From a bacterium (GTDB lineage: Bacteria > Desulfobacterota > Binatia > HRBIN30 > CADEER01), in contig JAUIGL010000018.1 of the NCBI GenBank assembly GCA_030430165.1, forward strand, positions 1 to 64,000: DNA of 64,000 nt, in the 5' to 3' direction. A program made the translations under genes and the position numbers. Positions within the stretch are counted from its first letter, which is position 1, and each line of letters starts with the position of its first letter. Positions 43,263-52,531 of the stretch are shown in pieces. The notes below the pieces were generated by a model. The model made no database searches. It worked only from the letters and a program-made list of their open reading frames with translations, and was not told where the DNA came from.

Positions 43263-45450
43263 GCAGCGGCGGGCGCTGCAACGCGTCGGCGATGCGCAGC
43301 GCGGCGCGTCCGTTGATGCTGAACGGCTTGCCCCAGTTGCCGAGGTCGAGGCCATCGAGGCGGCGCTGCGCCGCGTTGCGCCAGGCTTGCTCGGACGCCA
43401 GCCAGCCGGCGTAGGCGACTGCGGGGTAGTAGCGGATGTCGCGCTTGCCGGAGCCGACTACGGCCGCGGCGTAGGCACGCAACCAGGCGTCGATCTCGGC
43501 GCTGGGCGCGTAGTCGCGCAGCAGTGCCAGGCCATCGGCGAGGATGCCGAGCTTCCAGCTGAGCTTGGTGGCGGGCGGGTGGGCGTGCATACCGCGTTGG
43601 GCGTACCACCGCGCAGCTTCCAGGTAGCGCGGCTCGCGCACCACGTCGTAGACGCCGAGCAGCGCGATCACCGGCCAGCCCCACTGGCGCGGGTTGCCGC
43701 GCAGGACGTCGCGCGAGCGGCGAACCAGGTAGTCGGCGATGCCGCGCGCCGCGTCGAGGGCGCGGCGATCTCCGCTCAGCAAGTAGGCCGAGACCAGGCC
43801 CTCGGTCCAGGTGTGGCCGAGGTCGATGCCGCCGAGCTCGAAGGTGAAGTGCAGCGGATTCTTGGGGTGGTTCATGCCGACCCACTCGGCGCGTTCGGGC
43901 AGAGCGTGGATGATGTCGACGTCGCCGAAGTGACGCGCCGCGGCGACCATGTCGTCGAACACCCGCTCGTCGTTGCTGGTGGCATAGGTCAGCGCCAGCA
44001 CCTGGGTCGCGTCGTACTCGAGGTTGCCCCAGGCGTCGGTGCCTTTCACCGTGTCGCGGTAGCCGGGAAAGTTCCAGTCGCCCCAGTTGAGCATCCCGAA
44101 GGCGCCGTCGCGCGGCCTCGCGTTGGCGTCGCCGACACAGCGCACCGCGCCGCAGTCGTCCCAGCGCTCGCGCGCATTGCGATTGCGGTAGCGTTCGGCG
44201 GCGGCGACCAGCTTCTCGTCGAGATCGGAGGTCGACGGAGCGAGCGCGCCGCGCAACGCCCCACTGCGCGCCGTCCATTCCGGGTCGACGAAGCCGCGCA
44301 GCCGCCGCGCCACCGCGGGTGCGACCGCCTTGCCGATGGTGCCGCGCTTGGCCAGCCACAGGACCAGCTCATGCGTCTTGGCGACGCCGATGCCGATGTG
44401 GGCGACACCGCCGGCGGGCGACCACAGATCGTAGGTGATGCCACGCGAGGAAAGCGAAGCCGCCTTGGGGTACTCCTGCCAGAACCAGCGCCCGGCGACG
44501 CCGACGGCACGGTGTCGACCGCTGATCTCGAACCAGCCGCTGAGGCGCCCCTCGCTGTCGTCGCTGCCGCGGCGCACGGTTTCGCCGTCCGGCTGTTGCA
44601 GGACGACGGCAGCCTCTCCCACCTCCCCGGTGAGCGGCTTGGCCCCTTCGAGCCCGGCGCTGTATTCACCGCTGAGCTCGTCGCCCAGGGAGAGGTCGAC
44701 CGAGAGGCGCTCGAGTCGGCTCTGTGCAGCGCCTCCGGTCTTGACGAAGGTGTGGTGCACGCGAATCAGCGGACTGCCGGCGTCGAACTCGATCCGGGTG
44801 CGGTACTCGAAGTCCGAACCGAACCGACCGCGCAGCGCGACCGATCCGCGCAGCGGACCCTTCTCTTCGACGGCGATCGAGGTGGGCGCACCGGCGGCGT
44901 GGACGCGACCGTCGACCACCATGCTCGAGCCGACCGCGGCGACGGTTGGATCGAGCGAGCCGATGGCGATCGCGGCGGCGATGGCGAAGCGATCCTTCGG
45001 TATCGAGAAGCGAACGGCTCCGGTGTCGACGGCGATCGCCTTCTTGGTTTCTTCGACGCGCAGCGCTCGCCGGATCGACGGTGGCGCGGCGGCGACGACG
45101 GAGAGCGGCGCCTCCTCCCCCGGCCGCAACGAGACTCGAGAATCGACCCGCGCCCAGCGCACCGAGCCGTCGGGCCATGCGGCGAGGACGCTGCTCTGCG
45201 AGGGCAGAGGCTTGCCGTTGTGGGTGACGGTCAGCGGCTGCCCCTGGCGCACGACGCCGCGCGGCAGCGGAACGTTGATGGTCAGCGGCCAATCGCCGCG
45301 CCGCACGCCGGTGGTGTCGCGCGCCACCACCGGGACCGCCAGGGCCGGCTCGGTCGCCGCTCTCGACGCGGCGACACCGGCGCCGCCGAACGCACACCCC
45401 AGCGCGGCGACGACCCCGAGCGCCGCAGGGTACCGGAAGAACCGTGGCAT
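43240..45450 (-). CDS. Exported polysaccharide lyase-like protein (PcRGLX/YetA-like)
   Basis: 736 aa with a signal peptide (AALGVVAALGCAFGGAGVAA). The N-terminal beta region has LTINVPLPRGVVRQGQPLTV, LPSQSSVLAAWPDGSVRWA and then VRFSIPKD, typical of the RIFT-barrel head of PcRGLX/YetA exo-rhamnogalacturonan lyase-like proteins. From about residue 420 an alpha/alpha-toroid follows with NWGDWNFPGYRDTVKG, HTWTEGLVSAYLL and WKLGILADGLALL. It probably degrades or modifies a polysaccharide in the periplasm. Similarity is by architecture; substrate unknown. Confidence 0.65.
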   Translation of the reverse strand: MPRFFRYPAALGVVAALGCAFGGAGVAASRAATEPALAVPVVARDTTGVRRGDWPLTINVPLPRGVVRQGQPLTVTHNGKPLPSQSSVLAAWPDGSVRWARVDSRVSLRPGEEAPLSVVAAAPPSIRRALRVEETKKAIAVDTGAVRFSIPKDRFAIAAAIAIGSLDPTVAAVGSSMVVDGRVHAAGAPTSIAVEEKGPLRGSVALRGRFGSDFEYRTRIEFDAGSPLIRVHHTFVKTGGAAQSRLERLSVDLSLGDELSGEYSAGLEGAKPLTGEVGEAAVVLQQPDGETVRRGSDDSEGRLSGWFEISGRHRAVGVAGRWFWQEYPKAASLSSRGITYDLWSPAGGVAHIGIGVAKTHELVLWLAKRGTIGKAVAPAVARRLRGFVDPEWTARSGALRGALAPSTSDLDEKLVAAAERYRNRNARERWDDCGAVRCVGDANARPRDGAFGMLNWGDWNFPGYRDTVKGTDAWGNLEYDATQVLALTYATSNDERVFDDMVAAARHFGDVDIIHALPERAEWVGMNHPKNPLHFTFELGGIDLGHTWTEGLVSAYLLSGDRRALDAARGIADYLVRRSRDVLRGNPRQWGWPVIALLGVYDVVREPRYLEAARWYAQRGMHAHPPATKLSWKLGILADGLALLRDYAPSAEIDAWLRAYAAAVVGSGKRDIRYYPAVAYAGWLASEQAWRNAAQRRLDGLDLGNWGKPFSINGRAALRIADALQRPPLPTTSPPR

Positions 45451-45528
45451 CCTTCCACAGTGACAAGCGCCCCTTGCCCGCGCAACGACCGGGGCTCAGG
45501 CCTTCAGGCTTGATGGGTTTCAGCCTTT

Positions 45529-45812
45529 AACTGATCAACGCAAAGGAGCCAAGGAGGCAAGGAGCGAAGACCCCCGTGGGAGCACCGCGCGCTGCTGCCT
45601 CAGCCCTGCAACGGCTCGACTCCCTCGAGAGGGCGGCGGCTTTGGGAATTCAGCCAGCCAAACAACACCAAAGAGCGAAGCGGGCTCAGAGTCCCAGGAC
45701 TCCAGGGGTGTCTCGAGGAAATCAAGGTGTTGCGAAGCCGAGTGACTACGGTGCCGTCCTCCCAGCTAAGCCTTCGCTCCTTGCCTCCTTGGCTCCTTCG
45801 CGTTGATCAGTT
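45529..45812. repeat. Inverted tandem-arm element with 41-bp arms, copy 3
   Basis: The left arm (45529-45569) and the complement of the right arm (45772-45812) agree at 40 of 41 positions. Each arm holds the 8-mers AAGGAGCC, AAGGAGGC and AAGGAGCG in the middle, after AACTGATCAACG. The 202-base core has no open frame I can support. It carries GCCAGCCAAACAACACC, whose complement resembles the TGGTTGGCTGGC core of the elements at 24162 and 27817. It occupies most of the 451-base gap before the glycosyltransferase gene. Confidence 0.8.
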
Positions 45813-45901
45813 CACTGAGCTCCAATGCGGCCATCCTCTTACACCCACCGAGTTGGCTTCGTGGTTGCATTTCTCGGCGGTTGCGCCGAGCATCGGCAGC
45901 G

Positions 45902-47749
45902 ATGTCTGCGGTGGAGGTGGCGTCGGTTGCGGAGCGGGCGGGTACGGGGCCCCGGGTCGCCGTGTTTGCGATGACGGTGGTGGCGACGGTGTGGCTGCTG
46001 CACGTCGCCGGGCTCGGTGACATCCCCTTTCACACCAAGGGGGAGCCGCGCGAAGCGGTCGCCGTGCAGGACCTGGTGCACAGCGGACGCTACGTGCTGC
46101 CGCTGCGCAACGGTTACGAGATGCCGCGCAAGCCGCCGCTCTTCTACTGGCTCGGTGGCGTCGCCGCCGGCTTCACCGGCTCGCTCGACGAAGGGACAAT
46201 CCGCCTGCCGTCGGCGCTCCAGTCGGGCTGCGCCGCCCTGCTGTTGCTGCTGGCGGTCAGCCTGCGCGGCCAGCCGACGGTCGGGTTTCTCGCTGCAATG
46301 GTGCTGCTGTCGAGCTTCGAGTGGACGAGGTCCGCAACCAGCGCCCGGATCGACATGACGTTGGCACTGGGTACGACCGCGAGCTTCGCCGGGTTGCTGT
46401 GCCTGGCGACGCAGCGGACGCTCGGCCTGTTCTTGCTCTACGGCGGCATGATCTGGGGGACCCTGGCCAAGGGCCCGATCGGAATCGTCTTGCCGACCCT
46501 GTGCATAGGAGTGCTGACCCTGGTCGAAGCCGGCCGGCGCTGGGTCCTGATCGGAGCCGGCATTGCCGCTGGGCTCGGGGTCGCGGTTGCCGCCGGGGCA
46601 CCGGACTGGTTGGTGGCAGTGCTCGGAGCGATCGCGGCGATCGGGCTCGCCGGTGCGCTCGGTCAGTCGGCGCTGCGCGAGTACGCGCCGCACCTCGGGT
46701 TTCCGATCGTCGCCGTCGCGGTTGCCGCCTGGTACGGCCTCGCCGCCAAGGCGGGTGGAAGCGAGTTCGTCGAGACCCAGATCCTGGCGGAGAACTTCGG
46801 GCGATTCTTGGGGACGGCGAAAGTGGACGTCGGTCACGAGCACGGACCCGGGTATCTGGTGGGCGCGTGGATCGGCGGCTTCATGCCGTGGACGCTGTTC
46901 GCACCCGCCGTGGTCGTTCATCTGGCTCGCCGAGTGGCGCCGGAACAGCGCCCGCTGCGCACCCACGCGCTGGTCTGGATCGCCGTCGTCTTCGGCTTTT
47001 TCAGCTTGTCGAGCAGCAAGCGCAGCGTTTACCTGCTGCCCTTGTACCCCGCGGCCGGACTGTGCGTCGGGCTGTGGTTGAGCGCGGTGCTGCAGCGAAC
47101 CGCGCCGCGCCGGCTTCTCGCTTCCGCGACCTCGACCGGAGCGGTGCTCGCCGCCGCCATTGGCGGCGCCCTGTTCGCGGTGTTCGCTCTCGAGACCGCC
47201 GGCGTGCCGCTGCTGCAGATCTTCGTCGAGCCGATCGCCGCCGCCGAGGGAGGCGCGGGCGGCGCACTCCTCACCGCCGCCCTGTCGCTCGAGGCGCCGG
47301 CGATCGCCCTGGTGTGCGGCTTGGCGACTGCGCTCGCGCTCGCCCTGGCCTACTTCGCGTCGGCGCAACGCTGGCCGCATGCGGTGGCGGCGCTGTTCGC
47401 TCTGATCTTCTGCGTTCTTCTCCTGGTCCAGCGCAGCATCCTGCCGGCGGCAGCGGTCGCCAACAGTCGCGCTGCGGGAGCCGTCCAGATTCGCGCCGTC
47501 GCCGGTGAGCGCCCGCTCGTCACCGGCCCGCGCATCGACTACGGCTTTGCCTACTATTCGGGCGGTGCGGTGCCGGTGGTCGACCTCGCGGAGCCGCTTC
47601 CCGAGCTCGCCATCGCCGTCATACCGCTCGCCGACTGGCGCGCCCTGCCCGCCGCGACCCGGGCGGGTTACGAGCTTCTGCCCCAGCTCGCTCTGCCGAA
47701 GCAGGCAAACCAGGCGGAAATGGTCGCGATCCAGCCGCTCAGTCGTTGA
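45902..47749 (+). CDS. ArnT/PMT-type (GT39) membrane glycosyltransferase
   Basis: 615 aa with about twelve membrane helices. HTKGEPREAVAVQDLVHSGR and GYEMPRKPPLFYWLG near the start, with Glu/Arg motifs in the first periplasmic loop, are typical of the GT-C family (ArnT, dolichyl-phosphate mannosyltransferase). It would transfer a sugar from a polyprenyl carrier to lipid A or protein in the periplasm. ATG 45902 starts MSAVEVASV; the open frame to its left runs into the repeat. The 3' end overlaps the next gene by 11 bases. Confidence 0.85.
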   Translation: MSAVEVASVAERAGTGPRVAVFAMTVVATVWLLHVAGLGDIPFHTKGEPREAVAVQDLVHSGRYVLPLRNGYEMPRKPPLFYWLGGVAAGFTGSLDEGTIRLPSALQSGCAALLLLLAVSLRGQPTVGFLAAMVLLSSFEWTRSATSARIDMTLALGTTASFAGLLCLATQRTLGLFLLYGGMIWGTLAKGPIGIVLPTLCIGVLTLVEAGRRWVLIGAGIAAGLGVAVAAGAPDWLVAVLGAIAAIGLAGALGQSALREYAPHLGFPIVAVAVAAWYGLAAKAGGSEFVETQILAENFGRFLGTAKVDVGHEHGPGYLVGAWIGGFMPWTLFAPAVVVHLARRVAPEQRPLRTHALVWIAVVFGFFSLSSSKRSVYLLPLYPAAGLCVGLWLSAVLQRTAPRRLLASATSTGAVLAAAIGGALFAVFALETAGVPLLQIFVEPIAAAEGGAGGALLTAALSLEAPAIALVCGLATALALALAYFASAQRWPHAVAALFALIFCVLLLVQRSILPAAAVANSRAAGAVQIRAVAGERPLVTGPRIDYGFAYYSGGAVPVVDLAEPLPELAIAVIPLADWRALPAATRAGYELLPQLALPKQANQAEMVAIQPLSR

Positions 47750-48008
47750 AGCTGCGCGGATCGACGCCGTAGCAGGGGTTGCGGCGCCGGCGTTTCGAGT
47801 TGCCGTCGCCGTCGAAGAGCCACTGGTTGGTGACGTTCTTGCCGAGACACAGCTCTTGCAGGCAGCGCTCCTGCGAGCCGTACCAGGCGATGCCGTTGGG
47901 ATAGGCGCAGTCGAACTCGTTGCGCGGCCGGTTGATGTCGATCTGGACCTGGGCTGCGGCGGTGCCGGCGAGCAGGAACAGGGAGAGGCCGTAAAGGAGC
48001 CGATTCAT
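47739..48008 (-). CDS. Small secreted cysteine-containing protein
   Basis: 89 aa. The signal peptide (LLYGLSLFLLAGTAAA) is cleaved near residue 20. The mature part has four cysteines (FDCAYPN, RCLQELCLG, NPCYG), likely two disulphides, and ends RSFND. ATG 48008 begins the signal peptide. It follows the ALDH gene on the same strand, 66 bases away. No family recognised. Confidence 0.65.
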   Translation of the reverse strand: MNRLLYGLSLFLLAGTAAAQVQIDINRPRNEFDCAYPNGIAWYGSQERCLQELCLGKNVTNQWLFDGDGNSKRRRRNPCYGVDPRSFND

Positions 48009-48074
48009 GACCTTGATCCTTGCTTGGTTGCCGGTGTGTCGCAAGGCCGCGCTGGTTCTGCGGCCGAGGATCGC

Positions 48075-49460
48075 TCAGCCGTGGCGAAAGACGACCATGC
48101 GCTCGATGGACATGTCCTCGATCGAGTAAGGGATGCCGCCGCGGCCGAGTCCCGAGCTGCGGTGACCGCCGAACGGCATCCAGTCGGCGCGGAATGCGGT
48201 GTGGTCGTTGACCATGACCGCGGTTCCGTTGAGCCGGCGCGAAAGATCGAGGGCGACATCCACCTTCTGTGTGAACACCGCCGCCTGAAAGTAGCTGTCG
48301 GGTGCGTTGGCGCGGCGCACGGCATCCTCGAGGTCGCTGTACGGATAGATGCAGACCACCGGGCCGAAGATCTCCTGGTCGCTCACCTTCGCCGAGTCGG
48401 GCGGATCGACGAGCACCGTCGGCTGGTAGACGCGGTCGCCGCGGCGCTCGCCACCGCAGGCGACTTTGGCTCCGGCCTGGCGGGCCTCTTCGACCCATTG
48501 CTCGACGCGGTCGACCTCGCGCGGCTGGATCAGCGGCCCGACCTCGGTCTCGGCATCGGCGGGATCGCCGACGGCGAGCTCGCCCACCGCCGCGACGAAG
48601 CGCTCGGTGAAGCGGTCGGCGACCGAGTCGGCGACGTAGATGCGCTGCACCGAGACGCAGACCTGACCGGCGTGGTAGTAGCCGGCTTTGATCAGCAGGG
48701 GCAGCGCGTCGTCGAGATCGGCGGTTTCGTCGACCACCACCGGCGCCACGCCGCCGTGCTCGAGCGCGCAGGTGGCGCCGGGCGGCAGCTTGGCGCGCAG
48801 ACTCCAGCCGACGCGCGCCGAACCGATGAAGGTGAGAAAGGCGTTGCGGCGATCGCCGACCAACTGTTCGGCGACGTCGTTGTCGCACAGCACCAGCTGA
48901 CAGAGATCCTCGGGCAAACCCGCCTGGTGGGCGATGTCGACCAGCGTCTTGCAGGACAGCGGTGTGGTGCTGGCCGGCTTGACGAGCACCGGGCAGCCGG
49001 CGGCGATCGCGGTGACCACCTGATGGACGATCAAGTTGAAGGGATGGTTGAAGGCGCTGATCGCGATCACCACGCCGCGCGGCTCGTGGTAGGTGAACGC
49101 CGACCGATTGGCGGACGCCTTGGTCAGCCCCATCGGGATCTCCGACCCGGCCAGGCCGCGCAGGCAGGCGATTGCCGCCTTGATGCCGTCGACCGCGCGG
49201 GTCAGCTCGACTCGCGAGTCGACCAGCGGCTTGCCGCCCTCGCGCGCCGCTTGCAGCGCCAACTCTTCGTGGCGTTCGGCTACCGCCGCCGCCATCGCTT
49301 CGAGAATCTCGATTCGGCGATGCGCCGGCGGCCAGCGGTCGCGGTCTAGGTAGGCGGCGTGCGCCGCCTCCAGCATCGCCATCGCCTGTTCGCCGTCCAC
49401 CATCGGCAGCTCCGCCAGGGGGCTGCCGTCGTACGCCGCTTCGACGCGCAAAGTGCTCAT
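48075..49460 (-). CDS. NAD(P)-dependent aldehyde dehydrogenase
   Basis: 461 aa. It shows the ALDH motifs: SAFNHPFNLIVHQV, TFIGSARVGW, LEHGGVAPVVV (Glu in the usual ELGG position), the catalytic Cys in AGQVCVSVQRIYV, and EIFGPVVCIYPYSD. It oxidises an aldehyde to the acid. Its ATG overlaps the stop of the TPP enzyme gene in ATGA, so the two are translated together, suggesting that the aldehyde product of the decarboxylase is the substrate. Confidence 0.9.
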   Translation of the reverse strand: MSTLRVEAAYDGSPLAELPMVDGEQAMAMLEAAHAAYLDRDRWPPAHRRIEILEAMAAAVAERHEELALQAAREGGKPLVDSRVELTRAVDGIKAAIACLRGLAGSEIPMGLTKASANRSAFTYHEPRGVVIAISAFNHPFNLIVHQVVTAIAAGCPVLVKPASTTPLSCKTLVDIAHQAGLPEDLCQLVLCDNDVAEQLVGDRRNAFLTFIGSARVGWSLRAKLPPGATCALEHGGVAPVVVDETADLDDALPLLIKAGYYHAGQVCVSVQRIYVADSVADRFTERFVAAVGELAVGDPADAETEVGPLIQPREVDRVEQWVEEARQAGAKVACGGERRGDRVYQPTVLVDPPDSAKVSDQEIFGPVVCIYPYSDLEDAVRRANAPDSYFQAAVFTQKVDVALDLSRRLNGTAVMVNDHTAFRADWMPFGGHRSSGLGRGGIPYSIEDMSIERMVVFRHG

Positions 49461-51112
49461 GCCAGTCCTTTCCTCAGTCGTTCGGTTTCGCTCTGTAGTC
49501 CCTCACCGAGGGCGCGGTGGTCTTCGGAGTAATCGATCGGCATCTCGATCAGGTGGACCCCGCCGGCGGCGAACGACTCCTCGAGGGTCTGACGCAACTC
49601 GCCCGGCTCGGTGATGCGGTGGCCGTGCGCGCCGTAGCTGGCGGCGTACTGCACGAAGTCGGGGTTGCCGAAGCGCAGGCCCCAATCCTCGAAGTCGGCC
49701 TCGGCCTGCTTCCAGCGGATCATCCCGTAGGAGTCGTCGCGCAGGACGATGACGCTGAGGTCGAGGCCGAGCCGGACCGCGGTCTCGAGCTCTTGCGAGT
49801 TCATCATGAATCCGCCGTCGCCGCAGATCGCGACCACCGGTCGATCGGGATGCACGAGCTTGGCGGCGATCGCCACCGGCAACCCGGCGCCCATGGTGGC
49901 GAGCGCGTTGTCGAGGAGGATGGTGTTGGGGGCGTGGCCGACGTAGTTGCGGGCGAACCAGATCTTGTACATGCCGTTGTCGAGCGAGAGGATGCCCTCG
50001 CTCGGCACTGCGTCGCGGACCTCGGCGACGACAGCCTGCGGCAGCGGCGGGAAGCGGCCGTCGCCGCGATCGCCGAAGACCTTCTCATCGACCGTCTGCT
50101 TGATCTCGGCAAAGGCGCGGAAGTCCCAATGCTCGGAGGGCTCGATCATCTCCGCCAGCGACTCGGCGTTGGCGGCGGTGCAGCCGATCACCTCGTGCTG
50201 CGGAAAGTACACGTCGTCCATCTCCGCCGGGTAGTAGCTGACGTGGATCACCTGCCTGCCCCCGGGCCGCATGAAGAACGGCGGCTTCTCGCTGAGGTCG
50301 TGGCCGAAGTTGACGATGAGGTCGGCCTCGTCGATAGCGATGTGGACGTAGTCGTTGGCCGACAGCGCGGTCGTCCCGAGAAAACGCTCGTGGCACTCGT
50401 CGACGGCGCCCTTCCCCATCTGCGTCGAGACGAAGTAGAGCCCGGTCTTCTCGATCAGAGTCTCGAGCGCCGATTGGGTGCGCTGGCGATTGGCGCCGGC
50501 GGCGATGCAGAGCAGCGGTCGCTTTGCCTGCATCACCATCTCGGCGGCGCGGCGCAGCGCGGTCTGGCTGGCGCCGGGAGGGATCGGCGTGGTGACGGCG
50601 AACGGTTCGCGATCGGTAGTCTCGGCGGCGACGTCCTCGGGCAGCTCGAGGTGAACCGGGCCCGGCTTTTCGTCGACTGCGAGGCGGAACGCGTCGCGCA
50701 CCAGATACGGAATCCGGTTGGCGTCGACGATCTGTTTCGACATGTGCGTCACCGGCTCCATCATGCGAACGATGTCGACGATCTGGAAGCGGCCCTGCTT
50801 GCTCTTCTTGATCGGCTTCTGTCCGGTGATGAACAGCACCGGCAGCCCGGCGAGCAGCGCATACGCCGCCGAGGTGAAGAAGTTGGTGGCGCCGGGACCG
50901 AGCGTCGACATGCAGACGCCGACCTCGCCGGTGAGGCGGCCGACCGTCGCCGCCATGAAGCCGGCCGCCTGCTCGTGTCGGGTGACGATCAGGCGGATCT
51001 TCGAGTCGCGCAGAGATTCGAGCAAGTCGAGATTCTCCTCACCCGGGATTCCGAAGATATACTCGACGCCCTCGTTCTCGAGCGCCCGTACCAAGAGGTC
51101 ACTGGCCTTCAC
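49457..51112 (-). CDS. Thiamine pyrophosphate enzyme, acetolactate synthase-like
   Basis: 551 aa. MKASDLLVRALENEGVEYIF, GIPGEENLDLLESL, HEQAAGFMAA (catalytic Glu) and STLGPGATNFFTSA form the Pyr domain. The C-terminal TPP-binding motif is GDGGFMMNSQELETAVRLGL. QKPIKKSKQGRFQIVDIV marks the AlsS/IlvB-like group often annotated as acetolactate synthase. Coupling to an ALDH points to a 2-oxoacid decarboxylase or carboligase acting in catabolism. It lies 157 bases from tRNA-Gly. Confidence 0.87.
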   Translation of the reverse strand: MKASDLLVRALENEGVEYIFGIPGEENLDLLESLRDSKIRLIVTRHEQAAGFMAATVGRLTGEVGVCMSTLGPGATNFFTSAAYALLAGLPVLFITGQKPIKKSKQGRFQIVDIVRMMEPVTHMSKQIVDANRIPYLVRDAFRLAVDEKPGPVHLELPEDVAAETTDREPFAVTTPIPPGASQTALRRAAEMVMQAKRPLLCIAAGANRQRTQSALETLIEKTGLYFVSTQMGKGAVDECHERFLGTTALSANDYVHIAIDEADLIVNFGHDLSEKPPFFMRPGGRQVIHVSYYPAEMDDVYFPQHEVIGCTAANAESLAEMIEPSEHWDFRAFAEIKQTVDEKVFGDRGDGRFPPLPQAVVAEVRDAVPSEGILSLDNGMYKIWFARNYVGHAPNTILLDNALATMGAGLPVAIAAKLVHPDRPVVAICGDGGFMMNSQELETAVRLGLDLSVIVLRDDSYGMIRWKQAEADFEDWGLRFGNPDFVQYAASYGAHGHRITEPGELRQTLEESFAAGGVHLIEMPIDYSEDHRALGEGLQSETERLRKGLA

Positions 51113-51269
51113 GGCGACTCCTTTCCGTAACCACAGACGACGCGCGGCGTTCGCGCTTCCCCTTCATACTGCTGTGGTGTGCCGATGTTACAACCCCGCG
51201 AGCGCCGCTGCGGTTTCCCGCCCCGCCAAATTGACAGCCGACCCAGCCTCGCCTACGCTTCGCGACATC

Positions 51270-51659
<390 letters not shown>

Positions 51660-51776
51660 GAACAGACAGATCTCGAACAGATCTCACACGGGACGTTGCT
51701 GGTTCGTTAGTTTGTGCAGCGCGACTGCGTCCGGGCAGCCGGTTGTCCCGCAATACGCATATCTCCCCAAGACGGA

Positions 51777-52139
51777 TTATCTCGCAAGCGGCACCAGCTT
51801 CGATCTCCGAAGCTTGCGATCTCTCGTCACCAGGGGAACACGATGAACCACGCTCGTCGCAGCGATCAGTTCGTCAGCGGGATCACTGCGAAAGTCGAGG
51901 TCGCAGCTCGCCGCACAGACGTCGAGGGTAATGGGCCACGTGTGTATCGATGCCAGCGCCCGCCTCACCTCGGCAGTGTCGGTGTCGAGCTCGATGCGGC
52001 CGAGCTGCGCCAGCTTGGAGATTTCCCACAAGACGATCGCGGAGATGCTCCAGGAGTCTGCTCGAAGTAGCTTATCCTCCGCCGGCTTGAGCTCGTCCGC
52101 CAGCGCATACAAGAGGACGTGCGTGTCAAGATTCAGCAT
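51777..52139 (-). CDS. vapC: PIN-domain toxin (VapC family)
   Basis: 120 aa. PIN-domain signature residues: LNLDTHVLLYAL (first Asp), SAIVLWEISKLAQLGRI (Glu), DPADELIAATSV (Asp/Glu) and LVTRDRKLR (last Asp). These form a Mg-dependent RNase site. The gene overlaps its antitoxin by 14 bases, the usual arrangement. It lies inside the segment bounded by the two tRNA-Gly repeats. Confidence 0.9.
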   Translation of the reverse strand: MLNLDTHVLLYALADELKPAEDKLLRADSWSISAIVLWEISKLAQLGRIELDTDTAEVRRALASIHTWPITLDVCAASCDLDFRSDPADELIAATSVVHRVPLVTRDRKLRRSKLVPLAR

Positions 52140-52344
52140 CCCAGCTCAGCCCAGTACTCGCGATGTCCCCTTCGATTCGTATTCGTCCTCGTAGCTTTCC
52201 GATCATCGCAGATGACTCGGCTTCAATCGGAATTAACTTCGCGACCGGTTTGCCGTGTTTGGTGATGATGATGCCGTCGGAATCGACCTTGTCGAGAACC
52301 GCCAGGCACTGCTCTTTGAACTTCGCCGCTGCTATCGTCTTCAT
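52126..52344 (-). CDS. Phd/YefM-family antitoxin (VapB-like)
   Basis: 72 aa. TIAAAKFKEQCLAVLDKV and SDGIIITKHGKPVAKLIPIE are the Phd/YefM N-terminal DNA-binding domain; the C-terminal part (LRGRIRIEGDIASTG) would wrap the toxin. It precedes the toxin gene and would repress the pair. Confidence 0.88.
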   Translation of the reverse strand: MKTIAAAKFKEQCLAVLDKVDSDGIIITKHGKPVAKLIPIEAESSAMIGKLRGRIRIEGDIASTGLSWDAES

Positions 52345-52397
52345 CCCGCAAGACTAGAACAGGTCAGAAAATATGTCCACTTTTAGGTGGGCAATAA

Positions 52398-52420
52398 ACC
52401 GGGAACCGTTCCCGGTTTTT
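52398..52420 (+). terminator. Palindrome with T-run next to the toxin-antitoxin pair
   Basis: ACCGGGAA and TTCCCGGT form a perfect 8-bp stem around CCG, followed by TTTT on the plus strand. No gene on the plus strand leads into it, so it may be the remnant end of an insertion. The nearby TATGTCCACTTTTAGGTGGGC (52373-52392) has the look of an insertion-sequence end, but no transposase is present. Confidence 0.4.
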
Positions 52421-52531
52421 CGGGCCGATCCGGGACATCTCGGGACAATCTGGGATACGCCAGGATCTCGCAAAACCTTGAGATCACGGGCTTTCCCCAC
52501 GTTTCCCAGCAGTTGGCGTTGTCCGCCGTTT

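Noticed and set aside
52373-52420. Insertion sequence end (GTCCACTTTTAGGTGGGC and a palindrome)
   Set aside because: No transposase and no matching opposite end were found, so only noted under the terminator entry.
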